From JACMQW01 sp964536965 (GTDB lineage Bacteria > Bdellovibrionota > UBA1018), in assembly GCA_964536965.1 (NCBI GenBank), contig CAZIAL010000007.1:1-64000 (forward strand): DNA of 64,000 bases, in the 5' to 3' direction. The position numbers and the translations under genes are program-made. The notes beneath the pieces were generated by a model that was not told the origin of the DNA, made no database searches, and saw nothing but the letters and a program-made list of their open reading frames with translations. Numbering within the stretch: position 1 is the stretch's first letter; every line of letters starts with the position of its first letter. Below, one piece after another: positions 33,463 to 41,478 of this stretch.

Positions 33463-34998
33463 TTAGGTGGCTTCCTTCGCCAGCTCGATTCTCGGATAGA
33501 TCGGCTTGGGCTCGCCGGGCTTGATCCCGACCTGGCCCCATTCGAGCTTCCCGAGCGAAGTTTCGGGCACGCCGAGCTGACGGAAAACTTCCAGCATTCC
33601 TTGCGGGAGAATCGGGAGGAAGGCGGTAGCCGTCCAGCGAATTCCCTCCATCAGAGTATAGAGAACTTCGCGAAGTTCCGCCATCGACTCGGGCGTCGCC
33701 GTTTTGGCGAGTGCCCAGGGTTTCGTACGGTCGATATAGAGGTTCAGCACCCGCGAACGGGCGCCGCAAGCCTGGGCGTACGCCTTCGGATCGGTCGCAT
33801 CCAGCGCGGCCTTCAGCTCGTCGCGGAGTTTCCCGAAACTCTCGATGATGTCTTTCGAGTGCGTAATCACCTTCGGGGCGACCACGGTCTCTTCCGGGAA
33901 ATACTTCCGGGTCATGTTGATCGTGCGATTCACGAGGTTGCCCCAGTCGTTCGCCAGGTCCGCGTTCACCTTCAGCGCCATCAGGTCGAAAGCGAAGTTA
34001 CCGTCGCCCCCGAATTCGTTCTCGGCGAGGAGATAGTAGCGAAGCTGATCGCTGTTCGCGACCGCGAGCACATCGTCGGGAGATACCACGTTGCCCGAGG
34101 ACTTCGACATCCGGTCGCCGCGAAGATTCATCCAGCCATGGCCGAAAACTTTTTCCGGGAGCGGAAGATCCAGCGACATCAGCATCGCCGGCCAGTAGAT
34201 GCAGTGGAAGCGCGTGACGTCTTTGCCGATGATCTGGTTGGTCGGCGGCCAGAATTTTTTAAATTCGGCGTCGCCCGCTTCGAAGTTCGCGGCCGTGACG
34301 TAATTAATCAGCGCATCGAACCAGACGTAGACGATATGCTTATCGTCGAACGGAAGCGGAATCCCCCAGGTCGAAGTGGAACGCGAAATGGAGAAATCGC
34401 GCAGACCTTCCTTGATGAAATTCAGTACTTCCATCCGACGACTGTCGGGCTGGAGAAACTGAGGGTTTGCAGCGAAGAGTTCCTCTAACGGTTTCTGGTA
34501 TTTCGAAAGCCGGAAGAAATAATTGTCTTCGGCGATCCACTTCGGGACCGTCTGGTGGTTCGGGCATTTTCCGTCGACGAGATCCTTGTCGAGGTAGAAC
34601 GCTTCGCAGCCTTCGCAGTAATGGCCCTCGTAGCGGTTCTTGTAGATATCGCCCTTGTCGAAAGCTTTCTGCGCGAGCTTCTGGACGACGCGCTTATGGT
34701 CGGCGTCGGAGGTCCGGATGAATCGGTCGTAGGAAATGTCGATCTTCGCCAGCGTCGCGCGAATATCGTCGGCCATTTTATCGCAGTACTCCTGCGCGCC
34801 GAGGCCCTGGAGTTCGCCGGCCTTTTGCACCTTCGTCGAGTGCTCGTCCATCCCCGTGACGAAACGCGTCGGGTGGCCAAATGCGCGATATCCGCGCGCG
34901 AGCCAGTCGGCGGCGATGCATTCCCAGGCCCAGCCGATATGGATGCGGCTGTTAGGATAGACGATAGCGGTCGTTATGTATTTGGAATCACTTGACAT
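33463..34998 (-). CDS. metG: Methionyl-tRNA synthetase
   Basis: 511 residues, the short form without the C-terminal EMAP-like tRNA-binding domain. Charges tRNA-Met with methionine in the cytosol. Motifs: ITTAIVYPNSRIHIGWAWE (HIGH signature, reading HIGW), GMDEHSTKVQ, a zinc knuckle CEGCEAFYLDKDL...KCPNH with three Cys and one His, KDVTRFHCIYWPA and RMSKSSGN (KMSKS variant). The ATG at 34996-34998 places MSSDSKYITT as in relatives; an upstream in-frame start adds 31 unlike residues. The Trp at the last HIGH position is unusual. It is divergent from the coiled-coil gene at 35093, with a 94-base shared upstream region. Confidence 0.95.
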   Translation of the reverse strand: MSSDSKYITTAIVYPNSRIHIGWAWECIAADWLARGYRAFGHPTRFVTGMDEHSTKVQKAGELQGLGAQEYCDKMADDIRATLAKIDISYDRFIRTSDADHKRVVQKLAQKAFDKGDIYKNRYEGHYCEGCEAFYLDKDLVDGKCPNHQTVPKWIAEDNYFFRLSKYQKPLEELFAANPQFLQPDSRRMEVLNFIKEGLRDFSISRSTSTWGIPLPFDDKHIVYVWFDALINYVTAANFEAGDAEFKKFWPPTNQIIGKDVTRFHCIYWPAMLMSLDLPLPEKVFGHGWMNLRGDRMSKSSGNVVSPDDVLAVANSDQLRYYLLAENEFGGDGNFAFDLMALKVNADLANDWGNLVNRTINMTRKYFPEETVVAPKVITHSKDIIESFGKLRDELKAALDATDPKAYAQACGARSRVLNLYIDRTKPWALAKTATPESMAELREVLYTLMEGIRWTATAFLPILPQGMLEVFRQLGVPETSLGKLEWGQVGIKPGEPKPIYPRIELAKEAT

Positions 34999-35092
34999 TT
35001 TTGGACACCCGGCGCGGCGCCAAAACCCTGTTAGGAGGCTTAGGTAAAGGGTCCGCAAGACCGATAAATAGAAGAACGTCAGGGAGCCCAAA

Positions 35093-36595
35093 ATGCAAGG
35101 TTCAAAACCCTTTACGATCGGATTCGTGACCGATCCCTGCCTCTCGCGAGAGAAGACGCAGATCGCTTTGCGCGCCCTGAACTCGCTCAGGAATTTCGCG
35201 GAGATTCGTTATTACCCCGGCACGCTGACCGAAGAAGAACTCGTGAATCGCGTTCAGCGCGAGACGCTCGATCTCCTCATGGTGCCGTGGCACGCGTATC
35301 TCCACTACCAGAAGATCGAAGCGCAGTTCGGACTCACGCGCACGCATGGTCCGACCATGGTCGGGTACTTTGCCGAAGACGTCTCTCCGGTCGAGCTCCA
35401 GGAGGAAGACCATCACTTCCGCGCGATCCTGATCGACCTGAATCGACTCGCGACCGCGGAAGCTTCGAACATCCTTCGCTCCCTCCTCCGCGATTCCACG
35501 CGCTGGGGACTGCGCCCACTTCTCCAGCCTTCGACTCCGCTCCACTTCGAGTCGTGGAGCGCGCAAGTCGGAATGGGCTTCCGCATCGATACGGTCCTGG
35601 GGCTGAACGAAATCTCGAATTCCCACTGGGCGAAGCGCGCGAACTCCGTGCGAGTCCTCATCTCCGCTCTCTGGAGCGTGATTTTCGATAACGGTCCGGG
35701 GAAAGCCGACCGCCAGCGCAGCGGCGCGGACCGGACTTCGCGCGCCTACTTCGAAGTCGGCGTGGATCCGCACTGCCTTGCGTTTAGGCTTTGCTACTCC
35801 GAGCCGGGCTGGCGGGTGAAGGACGTCCTCCACCAGTTCTGGCCGGGAGCGCTCACGCCTTCGGCGGCGGGGCAGATCGTTTTCCAGTACTCCGACCTTC
35901 TCCGCGTCCACGTCGATCCGGACTCGAGCGAGATCGAAATCGTGGCCGCCCTCTTCCCGAGCGGACCCTCCGAACGCGCGATCGATCTCATGCGCACGCT
36001 CTGGATCGAGCCGCTATCGAATATGACCCGGCTCGAGCGATTCACGGAGTCGCCCGAAACCCAGGAGCATTACCATAAGCCGCTCGTTACGCACCACGCG
36101 CTGATCGGAAACGCGGCCGAGAAGATCGACGATCTTCGCAAGCAGGTGGAAGCGAAGGACGACGAAATCGCCGAACTGCGCACGAAGGGTTCGGCCAAAG
36201 AAAACGTCTTCATCTATCCCGCCGGCCTCGACGGCGAACAGCTGATCGACATCGTGAATCGCCGTCTCGTCGAGAACAAAGCGAAAATCAAAGGCCTGCA
36301 GAGCCAGTTTCAAGCCCTGCGCCAGGATCGCGACGAAGAACTGAAGGAAGCCGGACGACTGATGAAGGAAATCCGCGAACTCCAGTCTTCCCAGAAGTCT
36401 TGGATCGCGCGCCTCACCGAAATCGTGGACAGCTACCACCAGAAAATCGCGGAAGCCGCGACGGAGCGTTCGGCGGTGCTTGCGGCAACCGAACCCGTCG
36501 AAGAGCTTTCCGAAGAAGAGCAGGCGCTCGCCGCCGCGGGAACCCAGACCCGCGTGGTGAAAACTCGGAAGCCCGTGCGGAAGCGCGCCGCTTAG
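35093..36595 (+). CDS. Coiled-coil protein of unknown function
   Basis: 500 residues, no signal peptide. The first 330 residues are globular. The start (FTIGFVTDPCLSREKTQIALRALNS...IRYYPGTLTEEELVNRV) resembles a Rossmann-like or periplasmic-binding fold without a diagnostic motif. About 340-465 is a long charged helix with coiled-coil pattern (AAEKIDDLRKQVEAKDDEIAELR, then NKAKIKGLQSQFQALRQDRDEELKEAGRLMKEIREL), and the end is basic (VVKTRKPVRKRAA). The ATG at 35093 has GGGAG 6 bases upstream. It may link a sensor or enzyme-like head to a filament or nucleic-acid-binding tail. I know no family for it. Confidence 0.7.
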   Translation: MQGSKPFTIGFVTDPCLSREKTQIALRALNSLRNFAEIRYYPGTLTEEELVNRVQRETLDLLMVPWHAYLHYQKIEAQFGLTRTHGPTMVGYFAEDVSPVELQEEDHHFRAILIDLNRLATAEASNILRSLLRDSTRWGLRPLLQPSTPLHFESWSAQVGMGFRIDTVLGLNEISNSHWAKRANSVRVLISALWSVIFDNGPGKADRQRSGADRTSRAYFEVGVDPHCLAFRLCYSEPGWRVKDVLHQFWPGALTPSAAGQIVFQYSDLLRVHVDPDSSEIEIVAALFPSGPSERAIDLMRTLWIEPLSNMTRLERFTESPETQEHYHKPLVTHHALIGNAAEKIDDLRKQVEAKDDEIAELRTKGSAKENVFIYPAGLDGEQLIDIVNRRLVENKAKIKGLQSQFQALRQDRDEELKEAGRLMKEIRELQSSQKSWIARLTEIVDSYHQKIAEAATERSAVLAATEPVEELSEEEQALAAAGTQTRVVKTRKPVRKRAA

Positions 36596-36664
36596 TCCGA
36601 CGCTCGAGCAGCTCGTTGACCGTGTCCATGCCTCCCTCTACACTCGTCACATGGGGAACCTCTC

Positions 36665-37705
36665 GTGCTGAAGCAGGCGGTCGGAATTGTCGTCGCCGGC
36701 GCCGTTTTCCTCTTCGGTTATCTCGAATGGGGCACGGATGCGCTCGAGAAAGCGCAAGTGGTGACTCGAGCGGCGGAGCTCCTCGCCCGTCCCGATCTCT
36801 GTCTGGAAATTTCCGAAGGCACGGGATTCTTCGATTCGACGCTGACCCGCGAAGCCTGCCAGGCGAAAGCTCGGAGATCCGGCGATATGCCGGAGGAAGC
36901 GTTCCGCGAATTCCTAAAAAATTACGGACTCGAGACGCGCTTCGGTCATTTTCAGAGCTTGGTCGAAGTCCAGGAAAGGAAAAGCGATTGGGAACCCCCG
37001 GTCGCAAGTTCGGGAGGAGCCGCCGGTGCGACACCTGGTCCCGAAGCCGGAGCCACTCCCGGACCGAGCGCGACACCTGGTCCCGAAGCCGGAGCCACTC
37101 CCGGACCGAGCGCGACACCTGGTCCCGAAGCCGGTGCCACCCCCGAACCGAGCGGCGTGCCCGAAATCGCCGCGCAACCTTCCCCGGTCCCGAGCCGGGT
37201 GACGTCCCTTCCCCTTACTCCGGAAGGCGAGAAGGCGTACTCGAACTGGCAGCGAATGGAATTCGTCCATTGCGAAGTCGACACGGGTAGCCTGGCTCGA
37301 CACCTCAAAGAAAATTTCGACATCGTCATCTCTGTCTACTGGGGCAAACCTTCGCCGCGCTCCTGTTCGATCGGAGGGTTCATCGGACTTCCCCGGGCCG
37401 ATACGCCCTTCGCCCTGCGCGCGCCCGGCGAAGGCGGAGTACAGCCCTTCACGCCAGGCGCCGCACTCCACTCGCGAGGCGCGGGTCTCCAGGCCTTCTA
37501 TCCGAAAGTCGATTTCCTACTCGACTGTCCGCAGCTTCGATTCGGTTTTCGAAAGGACTTCTGCCATCTTCGCGCGGCGACCTTCCGCCGCGGGACTTTC
37601 CTCGAACGGAAAGCCCACTGCCTGTCCATTGGTGCCGATGATCTGCGGATCTTCTGCCAGAACCTAGCGGCGGAAGCCGGCGACCGGCCTCATCCGTCGT
37701 TTTAG
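36665..37705 (+). CDS. Exported or membrane-anchored protein with a Pro/Gly/Ala repeat linker
   Basis: 346 residues. A GTG at 36665-36667 with GGGGAA 6 bases upstream begins MLKQAVGIVVAGAVFLFGYLEW, a single hydrophobic segment that may be an uncleaved anchor. A short helical region follows, then a linker of three 14-residue repeats (ATPGPEAGATPGPS) at about 122-163. The C-terminal 170-residue domain has eight Cys (EFVHCEVDTGSL, SCSIGGFIGLP, LLDCPQLRFGFRKDFCHLRA), consistent with disulfides outside the cytosol. The layout, anchor-linker-Cys-rich domain, suggests a periplasmic or surface protein. No family recognised. Confidence 0.65.
   Translation: MLKQAVGIVVAGAVFLFGYLEWGTDALEKAQVVTRAAELLARPDLCLEISEGTGFFDSTLTREACQAKARRSGDMPEEAFREFLKNYGLETRFGHFQSLVEVQERKSDWEPPVASSGGAAGATPGPEAGATPGPSATPGPEAGATPGPSATPGPEAGATPEPSGVPEIAAQPSPVPSRVTSLPLTPEGEKAYSNWQRMEFVHCEVDTGSLARHLKENFDIVISVYWGKPSPRSCSIGGFIGLPRADTPFALRAPGEGGVQPFTPGAALHSRGAGLQAFYPKVDFLLDCPQLRFGFRKDFCHLRAATFRRGTFLERKAHCLSIGADDLRIFCQNLAAEAGDRPHPSF
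37028..37153 (+). repeat. Three tandem 42-bp repeats inside a coding region
   Basis: Units at 37028-37069, 37070-37111 and 37112-37153. The first two are nearly identical; the third diverges in its last third. Because 42 is a multiple of three, each unit encodes ATPGPEAGATPGPS and copy-number change would lengthen or shorten the linker without a frameshift. Confidence 0.85.
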
Positions 37706-37771
37706 GCGCGGCCCATTGAGCAGCCCCTTTTAACCTGGATTCCCCGATCCTTTGCCGCCAAACTCGGGGGC

Positions 37772-38752
37772 ATGGCGCTCCCGACTCCGGGCGCCGCCGA
37801 CCCGCGATCCGCGTCGACGGCCCAGCAATCCTTAAAGCTTTACCTGACGGAGACCGCGCCGGCCCCCGTCGAGAAACGTTCGCTCGGACGCTGGCTCGCC
37901 CTCGCGCTCCTCGCCATACTCATCCACGTCGCCGCACTCCAGTTCATGCCATCGCTTTTCCGGCCCGCTCCCCCGCCTCCGGTCGAAGTCGACCGGATCG
38001 ACCCCGCGAAACTGAACGCGATCAAGCAACAGTGGAAGAGCCGAAAATTTCTGCTCGCGAAGGATCCGAGCGAAACGAACCCGGATTCGGCCGCGCCGAA
38101 GAACGCCCGATATGAGTCTGATCGAAACCGATCGGTCGAGCGTGAAACCCAAGGCAGAAAACAGAACGTCATTCCGAATACGAGCGGCGATCCGAACGCG
38201 AAGTCCCAATCACCAAAAAAACCGGCGCCGAAAAAGATTCCCCTCTCGAATCTTTCGAACTTCCAGGGGCTGCCGCGGCCGGGCCCACGCCCTGAAGAGC
38301 GCGAGCCGCGACGCGGACGCCCTGGCGAGACCGCCGACCAGTCGATCGACGATCCGAATCTTCCGGTCGGCGCCGAGACGATGCTGAATACGGTCGAGAG
38401 CGTCTATTATTCGTTCTACGCCCGACTCTTCGAACAGCTCGGACCGCTCTGGCAGTCAAACGCCCGCGATGCGGCCTACCGCCGCACCTACGCCCCGGGA
38501 GAGTACCGGACCCTCGCCGAAATCATCCTCGACTCCGAAGGAAGTTACGTCGAGACGATTATCCGCGAATCGAGCGGAGAACCCGAACTCGACGGAACGA
38601 TCCACCGCGCATGGACCCGTGTCCCCCGCTATCCGAACCCGCCGCGCGGACTGATCAAGTCCGACGGAAAAATCCATCTGCTCATCGGCTTTACGTTCAC
38701 GATCGATAACCAGCGAAACTGGCAGTACGTTCCGCCGGAGCGCATCGAGTGA
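37772..38752 (+). CDS. TonB-like inner-membrane protein
   Basis: 326 residues: cytoplasmic N-terminus, one membrane segment (about 40-57, RWLALALLAILIHVAALQF), a periplasmic Pro/Lys-rich linker (PAPPPPVEV, then KKPAPKKIPLSN) and a C-terminal domain of about 95 residues with TonB C-terminal pattern (YRTLAEIILDSEGSYVETIIRESSGEPELDGTIHRAWTRV...PNPP). TonB proteins carry proton-motive energy from ExbBD to outer-membrane receptors. No exbB/exbD is nearby, so it could instead belong to a Tol-, Agl- or adventurous-motility-like system. It is the last gene of this plus-strand run; its stop abuts the stop of the convergent anti-sigma-like gene. Confidence 0.75.
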   Translation: MALPTPGAADPRSASTAQQSLKLYLTETAPAPVEKRSLGRWLALALLAILIHVAALQFMPSLFRPAPPPPVEVDRIDPAKLNAIKQQWKSRKFLLAKDPSETNPDSAAPKNARYESDRNRSVERETQGRKQNVIPNTSGDPNAKSQSPKKPAPKKIPLSNLSNFQGLPRPGPRPEEREPRRGRPGETADQSIDDPNLPVGAETMLNTVESVYYSFYARLFEQLGPLWQSNARDAAYRRTYAPGEYRTLAEIILDSEGSYVETIIRESSGEPELDGTIHRAWTRVPRYPNPPRGLIKSDGKIHLLIGFTFTIDNQRNWQYVPPERIE

Positions 38753-39553
38753 TTATACCCGGGATTTAAAGTAAGACAGCGCCATCAAGGCCCCGAGGAA
38801 GACGAGGGCCCAGACGGCGTTTTCCTTCCGCGAGAAGAAGAGCGCTACGGTCTCGCGAAACGTCAGATCCATCGGTAAATTTCCCGACTGGATTCGGCCG
38901 CGACGAAGCGCCTTCTGCATCGTCTCTCCGAGATCCGAATGCAGCGCACCGGGTGCGGAAAGTGGAATCCACTTTTCGACCGCGTAATAGAGTTCACGGG
39001 TCGCCGAAAGCGTACGCTGGCAATCCTTGCAGATGGCCGTGTGATTCTGGAGGAATGAAAGTTCCGACCGACCCATCTCGTCGTCGAGGAGTTTCTGCGT
39101 CCAGGGCTTTTCGGGATCGAATTCCGGGCAGGACTGTTTCAGCCGCGAATTTCCCATGGGATGCGGAGCTTGCGCGCGGACCTCCGGCGACGAGGCGATT
39201 CGCGTCCGAGCGATCCACGCCAAGGTTTGCACGTCGTCCGCAGTGGTCTCGAGGAGACGCGCGAGCTTCTTGTACGAAACACGGCCGGAATGCAGCAAGA
39301 AGAGAACGAACCGCTCCTTCGGGCTCAGTCGAAAGAACGGGCTGTCGATGCCACTCGCATTCGACCGCAGACCGTCGCGCTCGGCCCGATGGAGCATGAG
39401 TCCGAGCGCACGTTCGAGAAACTGTTCTTCCGAGATCTCGGGAAGCGTCGAAATCGCAGCGACGGTTTCGAGCGAGCGCGACTCCGCCTGCGCGCGATTC
39501 GCGTAAAGGGCCTGACCGAGTTTCGAGATGAGCTGGAGGTCTTCCGTGCGCAT
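38753..39553 (-). CDS. Membrane protein fusing sigma region 4-like helix-turn-helix with a zinc anti-sigma motif
   Basis: 266 residues. About residues 75-125 read RLSPKERFVLFLLHSGRVSYKKLARLLETTADDVQTLAWIARTRI, the pattern of sigma-70 region 4 (LPxRxRxVxxL...SYxEIAxxLxxxxxxVxxxxxRAR). About 165-190 holds NHTAICKDCQRTL, the H-x3-C-x2-C signature of zinc-binding anti-sigma factors. One membrane segment ends the protein (VWALVFLGALMALSYF). No sigma region 2 is present, so it cannot act as a full sigma factor. It may bind a sigma factor or DNA while membrane-held. The ATG at 39551-39553 has AAGGGG 5 bases upstream; an earlier in-frame ATG adds 14 residues. Divergent from the aminotransferase at 39669. 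Confidence 0.72.
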   Translation of the reverse strand: MRTEDLQLISKLGQALYANRAQAESRSLETVAAISTLPEISEEQFLERALGLMLHRAERDGLRSNASGIDSPFFRLSPKERFVLFLLHSGRVSYKKLARLLETTADDVQTLAWIARTRIASSPEVRAQAPHPMGNSRLKQSCPEFDPEKPWTQKLLDDEMGRSELSFLQNHTAICKDCQRTLSATRELYYAVEKWIPLSAPGALHSDLGETMQKALRRGRIQSGNLPMDLTFRETVALFFSRKENAVWALVFLGALMALSYFKSRV

Positions 39554-39668
39554 AAATCCCCTTCTAGTGTAGCCCGGCCATTTCATGAAAAACAACTCCG
39601 GCCCCAGACCCGGCCGGATCGCGGTGTTTACCCTTGATCTCGAGGGGTTAGCGGGCTTTGATCATCGA

Positions 39669-40790
39669 ATGCGTTATGTACGAATGCCGATCGAGATCGA
39701 GTCTCCCGAACAAATGGGCTACGAACGACTCAGGTGCAACCTGACGGAGAGCTCGTTTCGCGACGCTCGACTGGGCGACCTGGGGCTGGACCTCTCGCAG
39801 CTCCTCCTCTGCTACGGAGACCACCTGGGGCTGAAGCCCCTTCGCGAACAGCTGGCGAAAGAATACGCGGTCTCGCCCGACGAGGTCCTGGTCACGGTCG
39901 GCGCCGCCCACGCGCTGTTCATCATTTCCACTTCGCTCCTCAAGCCCGGCGATCGACTCCTCGTCACCCGACCGAACTACGCGACGAATATCGAGACCCC
40001 GCGCGCGATCGGCGCGGCGATCGATTTCCACGAACTGAGTTTCGAAAACGGATACCGACTCGATATCGATCGCTTCGCCGCGCAAATTCGGCCGGATACG
40101 AAACTCGTCTCGGTCACGACGCCCCATAATCCAACGGGCGTGGTCATCCCGGAAAACGATCTCCGGAGACTCGTGGAGATCACCGAAAAAACAGGGTGTA
40201 CCCTGCTCGTGGACGAAACCTATCGCGATATGGCGTTCGGGAAAATTCCCCCTCTCGCCGCGACGCTTGGTCCGCATGTCGTCTCGGTTTCTTCGCTTTC
40301 CAAGACCTATGGACTGCCCGGGATTCGAATCGGATGGCTCGTCTCGCAGGATCCCGTGCGCATGGAAACATTTCTCGCCGCTAAAGAACAAAGCGTCATC
40401 GCCGGCTCGATCGTCGACGAGACGATCGCTCACGAATACCTCCTGAAACGTGCGGAATACTTTCCGGCCATCCAGGCGAAGATTCGCGCGCATCACGAAA
40501 TTCTGGAAACTTTCTATGCCGGCGAAAAACGTTTGGAACGAATCGCGACCGAGGGCGGAGTGGTGAGCTTCCCGCGAATTCGGGCGGGAATCGGGTTCGA
40601 TACGCTGGCCGCCGTCGATCGTTTCTACGAAGTACTGAACGGGAAGCACGGGACTTTCGTCGGTCCGGGGCATTGGTTCGAGCAAGATCGGCGCTCCATG
40701 CGAATCGGATTCGGCTGGCCCACGACGGACGAACTCCGGGCGGGGCTGAACTCGATTACACAGGCTCTGGACGAGGCGACGCGAACCTAA
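39669..40790 (+). CDS. Pyridoxal-phosphate aminotransferase, class I/II
   Basis: 373 residues from the ATG at 39669; the frame is open to an ATG at 39585, but that lies only 31 bases from the divergent gene start and adds unlike residues. No start has a good ribosome site. Landmarks: LTESSFRDARLGDLGLDLSQL, YGDHLGLKPLREQLA, VTVGAAHALFII, TRPNYATNIETPRAIGA, TTPHNPTGVVIP, LLVDETYRDMAFG, SVSSLSKTYGLPGIRIGW (Schiff-base Lys) and RSMRIGFGWP (substrate-carboxylate Arg). This is a fold type I aminotransferase different from the one at 17433, close to the group often annotated as capreomycidine-synthase-like or AspC-like. The amino acid used cannot be predicted. Confidence 0.85.
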   Translation: MRYVRMPIEIESPEQMGYERLRCNLTESSFRDARLGDLGLDLSQLLLCYGDHLGLKPLREQLAKEYAVSPDEVLVTVGAAHALFIISTSLLKPGDRLLVTRPNYATNIETPRAIGAAIDFHELSFENGYRLDIDRFAAQIRPDTKLVSVTTPHNPTGVVIPENDLRRLVEITEKTGCTLLVDETYRDMAFGKIPPLAATLGPHVVSVSSLSKTYGLPGIRIGWLVSQDPVRMETFLAAKEQSVIAGSIVDETIAHEYLLKRAEYFPAIQAKIRAHHEILETFYAGEKRLERIATEGGVVSFPRIRAGIGFDTLAAVDRFYEVLNGKHGTFVGPGHWFEQDRRSMRIGFGWPTTDELRAGLNSITQALDEATRT

Positions 40791-40925
40791 GCTCTCGTTT
40801 TTTCGGCGTAATAAGGTCTCTGGAGACCGGGCGAGGGAAATCGCTTGAGGTTTATGCTGCGCTGCGTTAAATCTCCGGCAAACTGAGTTTCCCCAACCCT
40901 TGTCCGAACCTTGCTTGGAGCACCC

Positions 40926-41357
40926 ATGAAATCCCCTCTCCTTTTGACCGCACTGGCCACCTTCCTCACCTGCGGCGCCGCTTCGGCCGCGTCGATTAAA
41001 CTTCCGGAAGGCTACGAGCCGATTCTTCGCTGCGAAGCCGCGATGAACGCTCCCGAATTTAAAGTCGCCCGCAAAGACGGGGATTTCTTTCTCGCCGCGA
41101 AGGTCGGCAGCAAGACCGCGATGTATCTTCTCGACATCACCGACGGCGACTGCGGCTATTCGAATCTGGCTCCGATGAATCGCGATGAACTCGGCGATCT
41201 CGATCGGCACGTCGGTTACATCACGATCTACAACAACGAAGAAGACGTGGAAGATCCGGATACCGCGGTCCTTACCGGCGGCCATATCAGCACTGACGAT
41301 CGGGATGACCAGGAATGTGAATCCATCGGCGAACCACTCATGTACCCGATCGATTAA
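40926..41357 (+). CDS. Small secreted acidic protein of unknown function
   Basis: 143 residues: signal peptide MKSPLLLTALATFLTCGAASA-A, then an acidic mature protein (DITDGDCGYSNLAPM, then NNEEDVEDPDTAVL and DDRDDQECESIGEP). Four Cys in the mature part could form two disulfides. No family recognised. The ATG at 40926 has GGAG 5 bases upstream. A strong terminator follows 25 bases after the stop, so it is likely a single-gene transcript. The gap upstream (40791-40925) includes TTGAGG-N16-TTAAAT, a possible weak promoter. Confidence 0.72.
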   Translation: MKSPLLLTALATFLTCGAASAASIKLPEGYEPILRCEAAMNAPEFKVARKDGDFFLAAKVGSKTAMYLLDITDGDCGYSNLAPMNRDELGDLDRHVGYITIYNNEEDVEDPDTAVLTGGHISTDDRDDQECESIGEPLMYPID

Positions 41358-41382
41358 GCTTTCGATTCCCAATTCATCTGAA

Positions 41383-41415
41383 AGAGCCCGTCGGCGCCAG
41401 CCGGCGGGCTCTTTC
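41383..41415 (+). terminator. Rho-independent terminator
   Basis: A 13-bp GC-rich stem with one mismatch (AGAGCCCGTCGGC / GCCGGCGGGCTCT), a GCCA loop and a short T-run. It closes the transcript of the small acidic protein and insulates the protease promoter 26 bases further on. Confidence 0.85.
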
Positions 41416-41440
41416 CATTAAGACGAAGGAAAGCCTAAAC

Positions 41441-41469
41441 TTGACGCATTGAGTCATGCTTGATATAAG
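41441..41469 (+). promoter_or_regulatory. Sigma-70 promoter of the serine protease pair
   Basis: TTGACG (41441-41446), 17-base spacer, TATAAG (41464-41469). Transcription would start at about 41476-41478, so the ATG at 41479 would have almost no leader. The promoter shares TTGACGCA-N9-GCTTGATATA with the one at 51074. Confidence 0.75.
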
Positions 41470-41478
41470 GCTCCCGTT

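Noticed and set aside
37028..37153. Tandem repeats considered as a CRISPR-like array
   Set aside because: The units are head-to-tail without spacers, in frame with a coding region, and no cas gene is near.
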